DNA from: Yoonia sp. GPGPB17
GTDB lineage: Bacteria > Pseudomonadota > Alphaproteobacteria > Rhodobacterales > Rhodobacteraceae
Length of the DNA stretch: 64,000 nt
Reading direction: 5' to 3'
Assembly: GCF_037892195.1 (NCBI RefSeq)
Contig: NZ_JATACI010000002.1
Span: 3,100,001-3,164,000, forward strand
Part shown: piece after piece, positions 1-8,053 of the stretch
Numbering within the stretch: the first letter of the stretch is position 1
How the letters are laid out: each line of letters begins with the position of its first letter
Notes under the pieces: generated by a model
The model's database searches: none
What the model saw: the letters and a program-made list of their open reading frames with translations, nothing else
What the model was told of the DNA's origin: nothing
Position numbers and translations under genes: made by a program

Positions 1-788
1 AACAAACCCTCGGCAATATTCAGATCATTCTCGGCAAGGTCGACAATACGCGCGCTGCAACCACCGAAAGCTTGCTGTTGGTAAATGAGAGCAGCACTTC
101 GGCACAAGTTGATGAGGCAGCGCGCGCTTCGCAAAGTAGCTTCCAAGAAATGGTGATAGCACTGAATACCAAGGTTGCTGACCGTGCTTTGATGAGTGGG
201 AACGGCGTTAACACCACACCATTGGCCGCTGCAGAGACCATGTTGGCTGATTTGCAAACCGCGATTGGTGGAAGCCTTGATCCAGCGACAATTATTTCGA
301 CGGTCGATACATGGTTTAACGATCCGGCTGGCGGGTTCGCGGTCAACGGTTATCAAGGTGATACTGGTGACCCGATGGAGCGACGGGTGACTGAGGAAAA
401 ATCTGTCACCATTGATGCACGTGCGGATGATCCTGCAGTCCGGCAGGTTTTGCAGGGTGCTGCACTTGCGGCGCTGGCCGACACGCTGCCCGGGTTGAAC
501 CGCGAGGCAAAGGTTGAGTTGCTAACGACCGCGGCGTCTCAGCTTTATGGATCTGCTAGCGGCTTGGTTGCCGTCCAAGCGCGCATCGGTTTTGCCGAAG
601 ACAGTGTGGTCCGAGCGCAAACAGAATCCAGCGCACAGCAGACCACGTTGCGGCAAATTACGAATGATCTTTCATTGGCCGACCCGTTTGAGACGGCATC
701 GCGCCTTCAGGCGCAACAAACACAGTTGGAGACGTTCTTCAGTTTAACGGCACGGCTATCCCAGCTCAGCCTGCTGAGGTATATTTAG
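1..788 (+). CDS. flgL: Flagellar hook-filament junction protein FlgL (5' partial)
   Basis: The reading frame is open from base 3, so the start lies upstream of the window; about 262 residues are visible. FlgL (HAP3) joins the hook to the flagellin filament outside the cell. The C-terminal part shows the low-complexity helical ends shared with flagellins (motif SLLLVNESSTSAQVDEA and a C-terminal coiled coil with RLQAQQTQLETFF). The stop codon is immediately followed by the flgI ATG with no gap, as in the flgE-flgK-flgL-flgI order of Rhodobacterales. The assignment rests on this context plus sequence character. No frameshift is seen in the visible part. Confidence 0.85.
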   Translation, partial: QTLGNIQIILGKVDNTRAATTESLLLVNESSTSAQVDEAARASQSSFQEMVIALNTKVADRALMSGNGVNTTPLAAAETMLADLQTAIGGSLDPATIISTVDTWFNDPAGGFAVNGYQGDTGDPMERRVTEEKSVTIDARADDPAVRQVLQGAALAALADTLPGLNREAKVELLTTAASQLYGSASGLVAVQARIGFAEDSVVRAQTESSAQQTTLRQITNDLSLADPFETASRLQAQQTQLETFFSLTARLSQLSLLRYI

Positions 789-1895
789 ATGAGATTTGCT
801 CACGCCATTTATCTGCTCATGGTGCTTTTGTTACCCACGATGGCGGCCGCAAACCCTGTGCGGATCAAGGATCTGGTTGAGTTTGATGGCGTCAGATCAA
901 ACGATCTTGTGGGCTATGGCCTGGTTGTTGGCTTGAATGGTACTGGCGATGGTTTGCGTAACTCACCCTTTACCGAGGATATTCTGGGTAATGTGCTTGA
1001 ACGACTGGGCGTGAACGTTACTGGAGAGCAGTTTCGCCCAAACAATGTCGCTGCTGTTTTGGTTACCGGTGAATTGCCTCCATTTGCCCGGGCAGGCAGC
1101 GCGTTGGATGTGACCGTATCGGCGATCGGTGACGCCGATAGCCTGCTTGGTGGGACGTTGATCATGACCCCGATGAAAGCGGCCGACGGTGACATCTATG
1201 CAGTAGCGCAAGGAACGATTATTGCGGGCGGTGCATCTGCTGCGGGCGACGGCGCTGCTGTCATTCAAGGTGTTCCAACGGCAGGTGTCATCCCGTCCGG
1301 CGCGACAATTGAAAGGGAAATCAGTTTCGATTTCTCGGGTCTGCATACGGTGCGCATGGCCCTGCGTACACCTGATTTTACGACCGCTGACCGGATTGAA
1401 AGGGCAATAAATGCCGAGTTTTCTGGCACTGTTGCATTGATGCTGGATGCGGGCACCGTTGAGTTGAACATTAACGCAACGAGAATGCGCTCGCCAGCGC
1501 ATGCGCTGGTGCGTGTGGAGAATATCATGGTGCAACCGGAACGGCGCGCCCGTGTCGTGGTTGATCAACGCTCCGGTACCATTGTGATGGGTGAAGATGT
1601 GCGGATCAGCCGGGTTGCCGTAAGCCAAGGCAACCTGACCTTGCGGATTCAGGAAGCGCCACTTGTGGCCCAGCCCAACCCGTTTGCCGATGGCGAAACA
1701 GTGGTTGTACCTAGAACTGATGTTGACATCATCGAAGAGCCAGGTATCGGACTTGCCGAAGTGAATGGCGGTACGTCATTGAGTGAGGTTGTCGCCGGAT
1801 TGAATGCACTTGGTGTTGCGCCACGCGATATGATCGACATCCTCAAGAGCATCAAAGCAAGTGGCGCCCTGCATGCTGAATTCATCGTTCGTTGA
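789..1895 (+). CDS. flgI: Flagellar P-ring protein FlgI
   Basis: This 368-residue protein builds the periplasmic P-ring that bushes the flagellar rod in the peptidoglycan layer. A Sec signal peptide covers residues 1 to about 21, ending AAA before NPVRIKDLVEF. The N-terminal block VRIKDLVEFDGVRSNDLVGYGLVVGLNGTGD (residues 23-53) is the FlgI hallmark, and the C-terminus with LNALGVAPRDMIDILKSIK is also typical. The length is normal and the frame intact. The ATG follows the flgL stop directly, so the two are co-translated. It is the last gene on the plus strand before the IS element and converges on fliP. Confidence 0.97.
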   Translation: MRFAHAIYLLMVLLLPTMAAANPVRIKDLVEFDGVRSNDLVGYGLVVGLNGTGDGLRNSPFTEDILGNVLERLGVNVTGEQFRPNNVAAVLVTGELPPFARAGSALDVTVSAIGDADSLLGGTLIMTPMKAADGDIYAVAQGTIIAGGASAAGDGAAVIQGVPTAGVIPSGATIEREISFDFSGLHTVRMALRTPDFTTADRIERAINAEFSGTVALMLDAGTVELNINATRMRSPAHALVRVENIMVQPERRARVVVDQRSGTIVMGEDVRISRVAVSQGNLTLRIQEAPLVAQPNPFADGETVVVPRTDVDIIEEPGIGLAEVNGGTSLSEVVAGLNALGVAPRDMIDILKSIKASGALHAEFIVR

Positions 1896-2212
1896 CCATT
1901 CGTGCGAGCATGCATGATCGGGCGCTTGTCGCTACAGTGAATTGGCTACAAATCCTCGTCCTTCTGCCCAAGGCGGGCCGTCTAGGTGTTATTGAGGGGT
2001 TGCCTCTCAGCGCAGCGCGGAAGCTCTGAGTTGTATTATGGCCTTTGGACCGTTGCCGCTTCCTTTCGCTTAGGCTCAGCTGTGAGTTCCACACCAAGAA
2101 ACAACGAGAGGCAATAGTTGAGATATGCAGCATTGATGATGGACCAATAGTGGCAACCATGACCGCTTGGTCCTAAAACCGGTTGAGCTACGCCTTGTAA
2201 GTCGCGCATGTT
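1896..2212. other. Intergenic spacer between flgI and the IS element
   Basis: These 317 bases separate the flgI stop from the left end of the IS630 element. I find no convincing gene, tRNA or terminator on either strand; the short open frames present have no recognisable family. Before the insertion this stretch was the whole flgI-fliP convergent spacer, since only the IS separates it from the fliP 3' end. Confidence 0.6.
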
Positions 2213-2214
2213 TA

Positions 2215-2239
2215 AAGCGTTTCGATAAAAGTTTGAGTC
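2215..2239 (+). repeat. Left terminal inverted repeat of the IS630 element
   Basis: The outer bases AAGC and the inner block GTTTGAG are shared with the reverse complement of 3243-3267; 18 of 25 positions match. A TA precedes it. Confidence 0.75.
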
Positions 2240-2295
2240 GGAAGGATTCCGTTGACGCCTGATTTGTGATTCACCCTGATTGGGAGGATCACATC

Positions 2296-3254
2296 ATGCC
2301 AGCACCATTGCCAAAGGAACTTCGAGATCGGTTTGCACGATTGCTGCGCGAGGGGTTGAGCGGGCGAGAGGCATCGCGTCGATTGCAGGTGTCGGCGGCC
2401 ACAGGCGGGCGATGAGCTGGGCAAATTCGGCGCACCGGAGTTGCAACAGTCGCGCCGATGGGTCGTCCCTCAGGAACTGGCAAGCTTGCCGCGCATGTTG
2501 TCTTTTTGCTTGAAGTGTTAGAGCAGGATCAAGACATCACACTCTTTGAATTGCGTGACGCCTTGGCTGAGGCAGAGGGCGTCAGGGTTCATCACTCTGC
2601 AATTGCGGCCCTTCTCAAGCGGCTCGGCTTCACGCACAAAAAAAGTCGTTGGTGGCCACCGAACGGCAACGTGCGCAGGTGAGGCGGCAGCGCAATGACT
2701 GGATATTACATCGTTCGCCGACCATCGCCCAAATGCCGGACCGCGTTGTGTTTTTGGATGAAACAGCGGTGAAGACCAATCTCACCCGGCTACGCGGTTG
2801 GGCACCTCAGGGAACTCGGCTGACCATGGATGCGCCCTTTGGCGGTTGGAGCACGCAGACCCTGATCGCCGGGCTGACCCAGGATGCGTTGATCGCGCCG
2901 TGGGTCATAAAGGGGGCAATGGATGGGCCCGCTTTTGCAGCATATATCCAGGAAGTGCTGATCCCCGAGATCTCCCCCGGCACAGCGGTCAGCCTCGATA
3001 ACCTCGCCACCCACCGAAACAAAGAGGCTGCAGCAGCCGTCAAGGCACACGGCTGTTGGTTCCTTTATCTGCCGCCGTACTCGCCTGATCTGAACCCAAT
3101 TGAACAGGCATTCTCCAAACTCAAGGCGCATCTTCGAAGGACCGGTGCCCGCTCCATCACTTCTGTCTTCCAAGCCATCGGCCAAGTCTGTGACTTATAC
3201 TCACCTCAAGAGTGCTGGAACTACTTCAAAGCTGCCGGATATGTCTCAAACCAA
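2296..3254 (+). pseudogene. IS630-family transposase, disrupted
   Basis: Three consecutive pieces make up a DDE transposase. The helix-turn-helix start (MPAPLPKELRDRF) begins at 2296 and hits TGA at 2413-2415, where the neighbouring residues suggest a lost Trp codon. The same frame then continues through RRTGVATVAPMGRPSGTGKL to about 2643. The catalytic part lies in the -1 frame and follows an A7 run at 2638-2644. It shows FLDETAVKT, VSLDNLATH and PYSPDLNPIEQAFSKLK, the three acidic catalytic regions. The A7 shift may be programmed, as is known for some IS630 elements; the TGA is a real lesion. The frame also has no stop inside the element: CAA at 3252-3254 sits where I would expect the stop after GYVSN, and translation would run into antisense fliP. 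Confidence 0.85.
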
Positions 3255-3267
3255 TCTCAAAATGCTT
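3243..3267 (-). repeat. Right terminal inverted repeat of the IS630 element
   Basis: Reverse complement of this stretch begins AAGCATTTTGAG and aligns with the left end at 18 of 25 positions. The duplicated TA follows at 3268-3269. On the minus strand this end supplies the last base of the fliP stop codon. Confidence 0.75.
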
Positions 3268-3998
3268 TAAACGCCGTAGCCTTGGACCAAACTGGTTGCG
3301 ATCAGAGTCCAACCGTCTGCGACAACAAAGAAAGCCAGTTTGAATGGCAGAGAGACAATTGCAGGTGGAACCATCATCATACCCATCGACATCAGAACGG
3401 CAGCAACAACCAGATCAATGATCAGAAATGGCATGAATATCAGGAAACCAACCTGAAAGGCGCGCTCCATCTCGCTGAGCAAGAACGACGGGACAATGAT
3501 TGAAAGCGGTGCATCGGTTGCTAGCCCATCGCCAGCAATGTCCGGCCGCAGGTCTGCCAGGGCAACAAAGGTGTCTGGATCGATGCGGGTCAACATGAAG
3601 TCCTGCAATGGTGCCATGGTGCGGGCGAAACCTTCCTCCAGTACGATTTGGCCTTGAATGAGCGGATCAATTCCATTGGACCACGCATCGCGGAAGACAG
3701 GTTCCATGACAAAATAGGTCAGGAACAGTGCAAGGCTCACGATCAGCATGTTTGGTGGCGACTGCTGCAGTCCAATCGCCTGTCGCAGGATGGCAAAGAC
3801 CGTAATGATGAACGGAAAACACGTCACCATAATAGCGATGCCTGGTACGAGACTGAGAACTGTAATCAGAACCAGCAGTTGAATTGACCGTGTCGCCAAT
3901 GATCCATCGTCGCCAAAGGTGACCGAGACGTCTTGCGCCATGGCAGGTCCTGAGAGCGCCACAATCAGGATCGCAGTTGTGATCAGCGCGCGGCGCAT
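3267..3998 (-). CDS. fliP: Flagellar type III export gate protein FliP
   Basis: FliP (243 residues) forms, with FliQ and FliR, the core channel of the flagellar type III export apparatus in the inner membrane. A cleavable signal peptide spans residues 1-21 (ending PAMA), as is usual for FliP. Family blocks PGIAIMVTCFPFIITVFAILRQAIGLQQSPPN and the C-terminal MMMVPPAIVSLPFKLAFFVVADGW are present. The ATG directly abuts the fliN stop (TGAATG). The stop TAA coincides with the IS630 insertion site; before insertion the same TAA would have been read, so the protein end (GYGV) is native. Confidence 0.97.
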   Translation of the reverse strand: MRRALITTAILIVALSGPAMAQDVSVTFGDDGSLATRSIQLLVLITVLSLVPGIAIMVTCFPFIITVFAILRQAIGLQQSPPNMLIVSLALFLTYFVMEPVFRDAWSNGIDPLIQGQIVLEEGFARTMAPLQDFMLTRIDPDTFVALADLRPDIAGDGLATDAPLSIIVPSFLLSEMERAFQVGFLIFMPFLIIDLVVAAVLMSMGMMMVPPAIVSLPFKLAFFVVADGWTLIATSLVQGYGV

Positions 3999-4283
3999 TC
4001 AGGACAGATCGCCCTTGTCGTGCGCGACCTCGGTCAAACGCACCGCCAACTGCCCCTGTTCAGCGCCATCGGCCTCCTGCAGTTCGCCGCGTGCAATCAG
4101 CCGATCACCGATGTATATCTCGACGGGATCTTCGATCTTGCTGTCAAGTGGCAAGACCGCATTCTCGGACAGTTGCAGCAGATCCCGCACCAAAGGCCGG
4201 GCCTTACCAACTGTTACTGAAACCTCGATAGGGATGTTGTGAAGGGGGTGTTCCTTGTCCGTCTGTTCAATGGGGTTGTCCAT
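3999..4283 (-). CDS. fliN: Flagellar motor switch protein FliN
   Basis: This 94-residue SpoA/FliN-type protein is part of the cytoplasmic C-ring that switches rotation and docks the export ATPase complex. The core IPIEVSVTVGKARPLVRDLLQLSENAVLPLD and EIYIGDRLIARGEL is the classic FliN C-terminal domain. I start it at the ATG of MDNPIEQTDKEH, which overlaps the corrected fliH end by 17 bases. In the sequence as given, the frameshifted fliH reads straight into the fliN frame and makes an apparent 278-residue fusion; I regard this as an artefact of the fliH frameshift, not a real fusion. Confidence 0.93.
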   Translation of the reverse strand: MDNPIEQTDKEHPLHNIPIEVSVTVGKARPLVRDLLQLSENAVLPLDSKIEDPVEIYIGDRLIARGELQEADGAEQGQLAVRLTEVAHDKGDLS

Positions 4284-4832
4284 GCGTTTCGCTCCTTGGT
4301 TGAATGACGTCGACAGATGAAAGGATTGCCTTGATATCGTTGAGTAATTGGTCGCAATCGACCTGAAGAGCGCCTGCTTCGTGTTGGATCCAGGCGGCAT
4401 GCGGTTGCAAGGTCGGGTCATTGACCACATGGGCGTCGATGGCCGCTGTTGCCAGGGCTGCGGTGACTGCATCGCTGTGCTGAGGGTGGACACGCAATGC
4501 GAACCGCCCCCCCCATGTTCAGCAGCGGCATTTAGCAAAAGCGCGACGATTTGTTCCGCAAATCCGTCCGCGATGCATTGTGGAAAGACCTTATTGGCCA
4601 ATGCCGAAAAGAGAGGGCCCATGGCATGCGTGATTTCACTGCGCGCTTCCTCGTATTTGAACTCGAGATCTGCGACACTTTGGACAAACTCATGCGCCAG
4701 TGTGGTTTGCGTGGCTTGTGCCTCGGCAAGGCCCGCTGCATGGCCTTCGACAAAACCTTGCGCAAACCCTGCGTCCGCCTTTTCAGCCAGTTCGGGGTCA
4801 CTTTCAAAGGACTCGAGTTTGACATTTGTCAT
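4267..4832 (-). CDS. fliH: Flagellar export ATPase regulator FliH (frameshifted)
   Basis: FliH binds the ATPase FliI and tethers it to the C-ring. The N-terminal half (GFAQGFVEGHAAGLAEAQATQ, a Gly/Ala-rich heptad stretch typical of FliH) is in one frame. The C-terminal half (LRVHPQHSDAVTAALATAA ... WIQHEAGALQVDCDQLLNDI) is in another. The break is at a run of eight C on the plus strand (4507-4514, G8 in the gene); nine or six G restore a protein of about 188 residues. A GTG just upstream at 4835 abuts the fliF stop, but the ATG at 4832 is the likelier start. A homopolymer this long could be a read error or a phase-variable tract. Confidence 0.85.
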
Positions 4833-4835
4833 CAC

Positions 4836-6416
4836 TTAGGAGTTCGCCTTTGCTGCTGGTTCTTCAATCCAGTTTTGCAGGACCTGAATCGTCTCGGGTT
4901 CGCGGTCAGCGATGATGCGTTTCAGACGGGCGACAGGGTCATCTCCGCCGTCCATGCCCAGAAGGTCCGTGTCCATGAAATCGCCAAGTGCATTGTCGTC
5001 CATAGCCATCGCCATGGGCGGGCTGACATCAACAGGGTCGGCGTGTTCTTCAATACTGAGCGTTGCGCTTCCACCATTGCCAGACGTCAGGATAGGGCGC
5101 ACGACGAAGAGCCCCAAAATTAATGCAACAGCAGCTAAAACGCCAATCTGGATCAGTTGCATCATGTCGAGTGGAAGCGTTGCGGTAGGTCCTGTGACAG
5201 CGGTGCCGATGGGTTCAAATGGCTCAAATGGCATAGATCGCAGTGTCAGCACATCGCCACGATCAGGATCCAGTCCAACGGCAGATGCCACCAGTTCTTC
5301 GAGTGCGGCCAGTTCGATTTCTGTTCTTGGTGTTGTTGTTGTGGTGCCATCAACTGCGGTTTCGACCAGATCATTCACCAATACGGCAACTGTCAGCCGC
5401 TTGATTGCACCAGGCGCTTTGGTCAATTGTCGTTCGGTCTGCGATACTTCGTAGTTTGTCAGCGTTCGGCTTTCACTATTTTCATTGCTGCTACTACCGT
5501 TTCCGGTACCGGCATCACCCTCGGGCAGGTTGGACGCGACGGTGATGTCGCCCCCCCGACTGTCGGTCGAGTTGCCAGAGCTTTCTGTCACGTCCGTGCT
5601 GATCGCAATGCGGCTGTCTGGGTCGACCCGCCGTTCGGTGATCATTTCGGTTTCAGTAACTTGATCAATCGAGACTTCGACCACGGCGTTGCCCATGCCG
5701 ACGCGCGCCGCCAACAGACGTTCGGCCCGCTGTCGCAGGCTTTCGGCATGATTGTCTCCGTTCATACTGGTGCTGGCCGCGTCATTTTCGGACAGCAGCC
5801 CGCCCTCGTCATCAATGACAGCGACATCAGCGGGTGACAGCCCCGGTACTGCGGCACCGATCAGAAACTGCAACGCCTTGAGATGTTGGCTTGAAAGCGC
5901 CGCACTGGTTGTTGTGACCGTGACTGCAGCGGTTTGCGTCTGTTCGGGTTGGAAGGGGCGTTGTGATGGGGTCGAGATATGCACTCTGGCGGCACGAATA
6001 TGCGGGCTGGCGACAATGGTGCGTGCAAGCTCCCCCTCCTTGGCGCGCCAATAAGCGGCGTCAAACATCTGCGCGGTGGTGCTGAAACCCGACAGCGAAT
6101 CAAGTAACTCATACCCCTGACGACCCGTCGTAAGCAGGCCTTGGCCCGCAAGAGCCATGCGCAACCCATCGCGCTGCGCTGTTGGTACGTAGATTGCGTT
6201 GCCCCGCACTTCATAGGCGACGCCCTGTTGATCCAAGGCTGTCACCACGTCGCCCGCTGCCCGCGCTTCGAGCCCACCAAAAAGGAGCGACATATCCTTC
6301 GTTCCGGCCCCGCGCGCCATCAGGAGGATGGCCACAAACACAACGCCCGTCACGACAGCCACTGCAATCCGCCGTTGCATGCTTAGCGCCGCCCAGGTCT
6401 TGCCAAAGTTTTCCAA
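4836..6416 (-). CDS. fliF: Flagellar MS-ring protein FliF
   Basis: FliF (526 residues) assembles the inner-membrane MS-ring, the first flagellar structure built. It has two membrane segments, near residues 18-37 and 410-432, flanking a large periplasmic region with the YscJ-like block (GVAYEVRGNAIYVP, ASPHIRAARVHI, PFQPEQTQ). The extreme C-terminus, RLKRIIADREPETIQVLQNWIEE, is the FliG-binding segment, which implies that a fliG gene exists elsewhere because none lies in this window. It is first in the leftward fliF-fliH-fliN-fliP operon and is divergent from fliL. Confidence 0.97.
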   Translation of the reverse strand: MENFGKTWAALSMQRRIAVAVVTGVVFVAILLMARGAGTKDMSLLFGGLEARAAGDVVTALDQQGVAYEVRGNAIYVPTAQRDGLRMALAGQGLLTTGRQGYELLDSLSGFSTTAQMFDAAYWRAKEGELARTIVASPHIRAARVHISTPSQRPFQPEQTQTAAVTVTTTSAALSSQHLKALQFLIGAAVPGLSPADVAVIDDEGGLLSENDAASTSMNGDNHAESLRQRAERLLAARVGMGNAVVEVSIDQVTETEMITERRVDPDSRIAISTDVTESSGNSTDSRGGDITVASNLPEGDAGTGNGSSSNENSESRTLTNYEVSQTERQLTKAPGAIKRLTVAVLVNDLVETAVDGTTTTTPRTEIELAALEELVASAVGLDPDRGDVLTLRSMPFEPFEPIGTAVTGPTATLPLDMMQLIQIGVLAAVALILGLFVVRPILTSGNGGSATLSIEEHADPVDVSPPMAMAMDDNALGDFMDTDLLGMDGGDDPVARLKRIIADREPETIQVLQNWIEEPAAKANS

Positions 6417-6474
6417 GTTGGGTTCTCCATCCGATAGGCGTTCTGCCTGATGTTCTCTGTTTGACCCATGAGGC

Positions 6475-6490
6475 TTAACAATCGGTTAGG
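6475..6490. promoter_or_regulatory. Candidate CtrA-binding site between fliF and fliL
   Basis: TTAA, seven bases (CAATCGG), then TTAGG closely matches the alphaproteobacterial CtrA consensus TTAA-N7-TTAAC, with two differences at the end. It lies in the only spacer between the divergent fliF and fliL operons, about 60 bases from either start. CtrA is known to activate flagellar operons in Caulobacter and several Rhodobacterales. The match is by eye; no binding is shown. Confidence 0.4.
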
Positions 6491-6537
6491 GCTTTTTGGT
6501 TTATTTACTAAAAAACGGAATCCATCGGAGAGCCCTC

Positions 6538-7032
6538 ATGACCGCAGATGCTGACGTTGAAGACGCCGCGCCGCGCAGAACATCCAAGCTACCTTTTTTG
6601 CTAGGCTTGGTTCTTGCCATTGTCGGCGGGGGTGGGGGCTTTTTTGCTGTGCAATCCGGGTTTCTGAGTGGGTCGGATGTGACTGAGGCTGCAGAAACAA
6701 AGGACGAAGCGCTATCAACGGACAAGGAACTGGACGTTACTTTTGTGGCTATTGATCCACTTGTGATTTCATTGCCAGGGCAGGGTGGCCGTGACCATCT
6801 ACGTTTTGCAGCCCAGCTTGAGGTGCCGCCTTCTTATGCTGCCGAGGTCGAGGCGATCAGACCGCGCATTGTTGATGTGCTCAACGGATATCTGCGCGCT
6901 GTCGACATAGCCTCGCTCGAAGATCCCGCGACCCTGCCGCGCCTGCGTGCCCAGATGTTGCGGCGTATTCAAGTTGTTACAGGTCCCGGACGTGTCGAGG
7001 ATGTTCTGATCATGGAATTCGTACTGAGCTAG
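6538..7032 (+). CDS. fliL: Flagellar basal body protein FliL
   Basis: FliL is a single-pass inner-membrane protein that surrounds the stator and supports torque. This 164-residue protein has a membrane segment at about residues 17-38 (LPFLLGLVLAIVGGGGGFFAV) and the FliL periplasmic domain (LDVTFVAIDPLVISLPGQGG, LEVPPSYAAEVEAIRPRIVD, VEDVLIMEFVLS). I start it at ATG 6538 (MTADADVEDAAPRR), preceded by GGAG, rather than at an upstream in-frame codon that would add an unlikely leader. It begins the rightward motor operon running to flhB and fliJ. A second FliL-like gene lies at 15565-16068. Confidence 0.92.
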   Translation: MTADADVEDAAPRRTSKLPFLLGLVLAIVGGGGGFFAVQSGFLSGSDVTEAAETKDEALSTDKELDVTFVAIDPLVISLPGQGGRDHLRFAAQLEVPPSYAAEVEAIRPRIVDVLNGYLRAVDIASLEDPATLPRLRAQMLRRIQVVTGPGRVEDVLIMEFVLS

Positions 7033-7046
7033 AAAGGCGCCTTTTT

Positions 7047-7400
7047 ATGTCAATGATCGCAGATATTCTTTTGGCTGCAGGCGCGTTGGGTGCAGCGCTC
7101 TATTGCTATGTGTTGTCCCGGCGCTTGCGGCGCTTTACGGATCTGGAAAAAGGGGTTGGGGGCGCGGTTGCGGTCTTGTCGGTTCAGGTGGACGAGTTGA
7201 CCGAAATTCTGACAAAGGCGCAGGCTTCTGCCAAAGAATCTGTCACGCAGTTGGACGCAGTAAGCGCGCGTGCCGAGGTCGCACATAAAAAGCTCGAACT
7301 GTCGATGGCATCGATGCATGACGTGCCAGAACCAGTTGCACCAAGCGTTGCAGCAAGCCCTTTCTTTGTGCGGCGCAGCGCCGATGTCGAAGCCAAGTAA
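7047..7400 (+). CDS. Flagellar-operon membrane/coiled-coil protein of unknown function
   Basis: I do not recognise a named family with certainty. The 117-residue product has one N-terminal membrane segment (about residues 5-22, DILLAAGALGAALYCYVL) followed by a basic patch (SRRLRRF) and a helical, coiled-coil-prone region (VDELTEILTKAQASAKESVTQLDAVSARAEV), then a Pro/Ala-rich tail. It lies 14 bases after fliL and its TAA overlaps the next ATG by one base, so it is co-translated with the MotE-like gene. A role with the stator is inferred from position only. Confidence 0.75.
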   Translation: MSMIADILLAAGALGAALYCYVLSRRLRRFTDLEKGVGGAVAVLSVQVDELTEILTKAQASAKESVTQLDAVSARAEVAHKKLELSMASMHDVPEPVAPSVAASPFFVRRSADVEAK

Positions 7401-7990
7401 TGCCCAAAAAAACCAACAAAAAACGTGGGTTTGGCGCGCTGCATGTGATTACTAGCTTATTGATCGCGTCGGCCGTTTTGCGCTTCGCAATCGAAGTCGC
7501 ACCGGCAATGGCCAATGAGTCCTCTGAAGATGTTCCGGAACCGCCCGCCAACCCGGTTGTGACCAGTGAAACACAGACCCTGCTGGCGGCCCTTCAAGCG
7601 CGCGAACAAAGACTCACCGAACGGGAGGTACAGATGCAAAACAGAATGCAGGCTTTGCGCAGCGCTGAAGAGCAAATTGAAGAAAAACTGGCAGCACTTT
7701 TACAGGCCGAAACCGCGTTGAGCGCGACGATCGCCCGTGCAGATACAGCGGCCGAGACGGATCTGGCGCAGCTGACAACTGTCTATGAAAACATGAAACC
7801 AAAAGAGGCGGCAGATCTGTTTGCGCAAATGCCCCCACAGTTCGCTGCTGGGTTTCTGGGGTTGATGCGCCCGGATGCGGCAGCATCAATCATGACAGAG
7901 CTGGACCCCGAAATAGCCTACTCTTTCAGCGTCGTCCTTGCTGGCCGCAACGCGAATGTGCCAACCGATCCGCCGCTGATAAATCCTTAA
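7400..7990 (+). CDS. motE: MotE-family flagellar motor protein (MgtE N-domain-like)
   Basis: This 196-residue protein has an N-terminal membrane or signal segment (VITSLLIASAVLRFAIEVA), a long coiled coil (LQAREQRLTEREVQMQNRM) and a C-terminal MgtE-like helical domain. That domain contains the motif YENMKPKEAADLFAQMPP...AAGFLGLMRPDAAASIM. In Sinorhizobium, MotE of this architecture is a periplasmic partner of the MotC motor protein. It lies directly upstream of motA. The family is clear; the symbol is by analogy. The ATG overlaps the preceding stop (TAATG). Confidence 0.8.
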   Translation: MPKKTNKKRGFGALHVITSLLIASAVLRFAIEVAPAMANESSEDVPEPPANPVVTSETQTLLAALQAREQRLTEREVQMQNRMQALRSAEEQIEEKLAALLQAETALSATIARADTAAETDLAQLTTVYENMKPKEAADLFAQMPPQFAAGFLGLMRPDAAASIMTELDPEIAYSFSVVLAGRNANVPTDPPLINP

Positions 7991-8053
7991 TCCATTCACC
8001 TTACAAAAGATTCGCAAACCCTAGGACAACGACACTGTAAGGAAGCTCGCCAC

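Larger units (their letters stand above)
2215..3267 (+). mobile_element. IS630-family insertion sequence, degraded copy
   Basis: The element is 1053 bp and is bounded by imperfect terminal inverted repeats: the first 25 bases (AAGCGTTTCG...) match the reverse complement of the last 25 (AAGCATTTTG...) at 18 positions. It is flanked by a TA on each side (2213-2214 and 3268-3269), the target-site duplication expected of IS630/Tc1-mariner transposition. It encodes one damaged DDE transposase. The insertion lies in the fliP stop codon: the stop TAA takes its T and A from the duplicated TA and its last A from the IS end, so FliP is not altered. Only one copy is present in the window. Confidence 0.9.

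Noticed and set aside
963..1628. Long minus-strand reading frame inside flgI
   Set aside because: It is fully antisense to the well-supported flgI and shows no family motifs.
3255..3503. C-terminal extension of the transposase into antisense fliP
   Set aside because: Sequence beyond the IS end is host DNA; the extension reflects a lost stop codon, not a domain.
3999..4835. A natural FliH-FliN fusion protein
   Set aside because: The FliH C-terminus is readable in another frame after the C8 run, and FliN has its own start codon; the fusion is a frameshift product.
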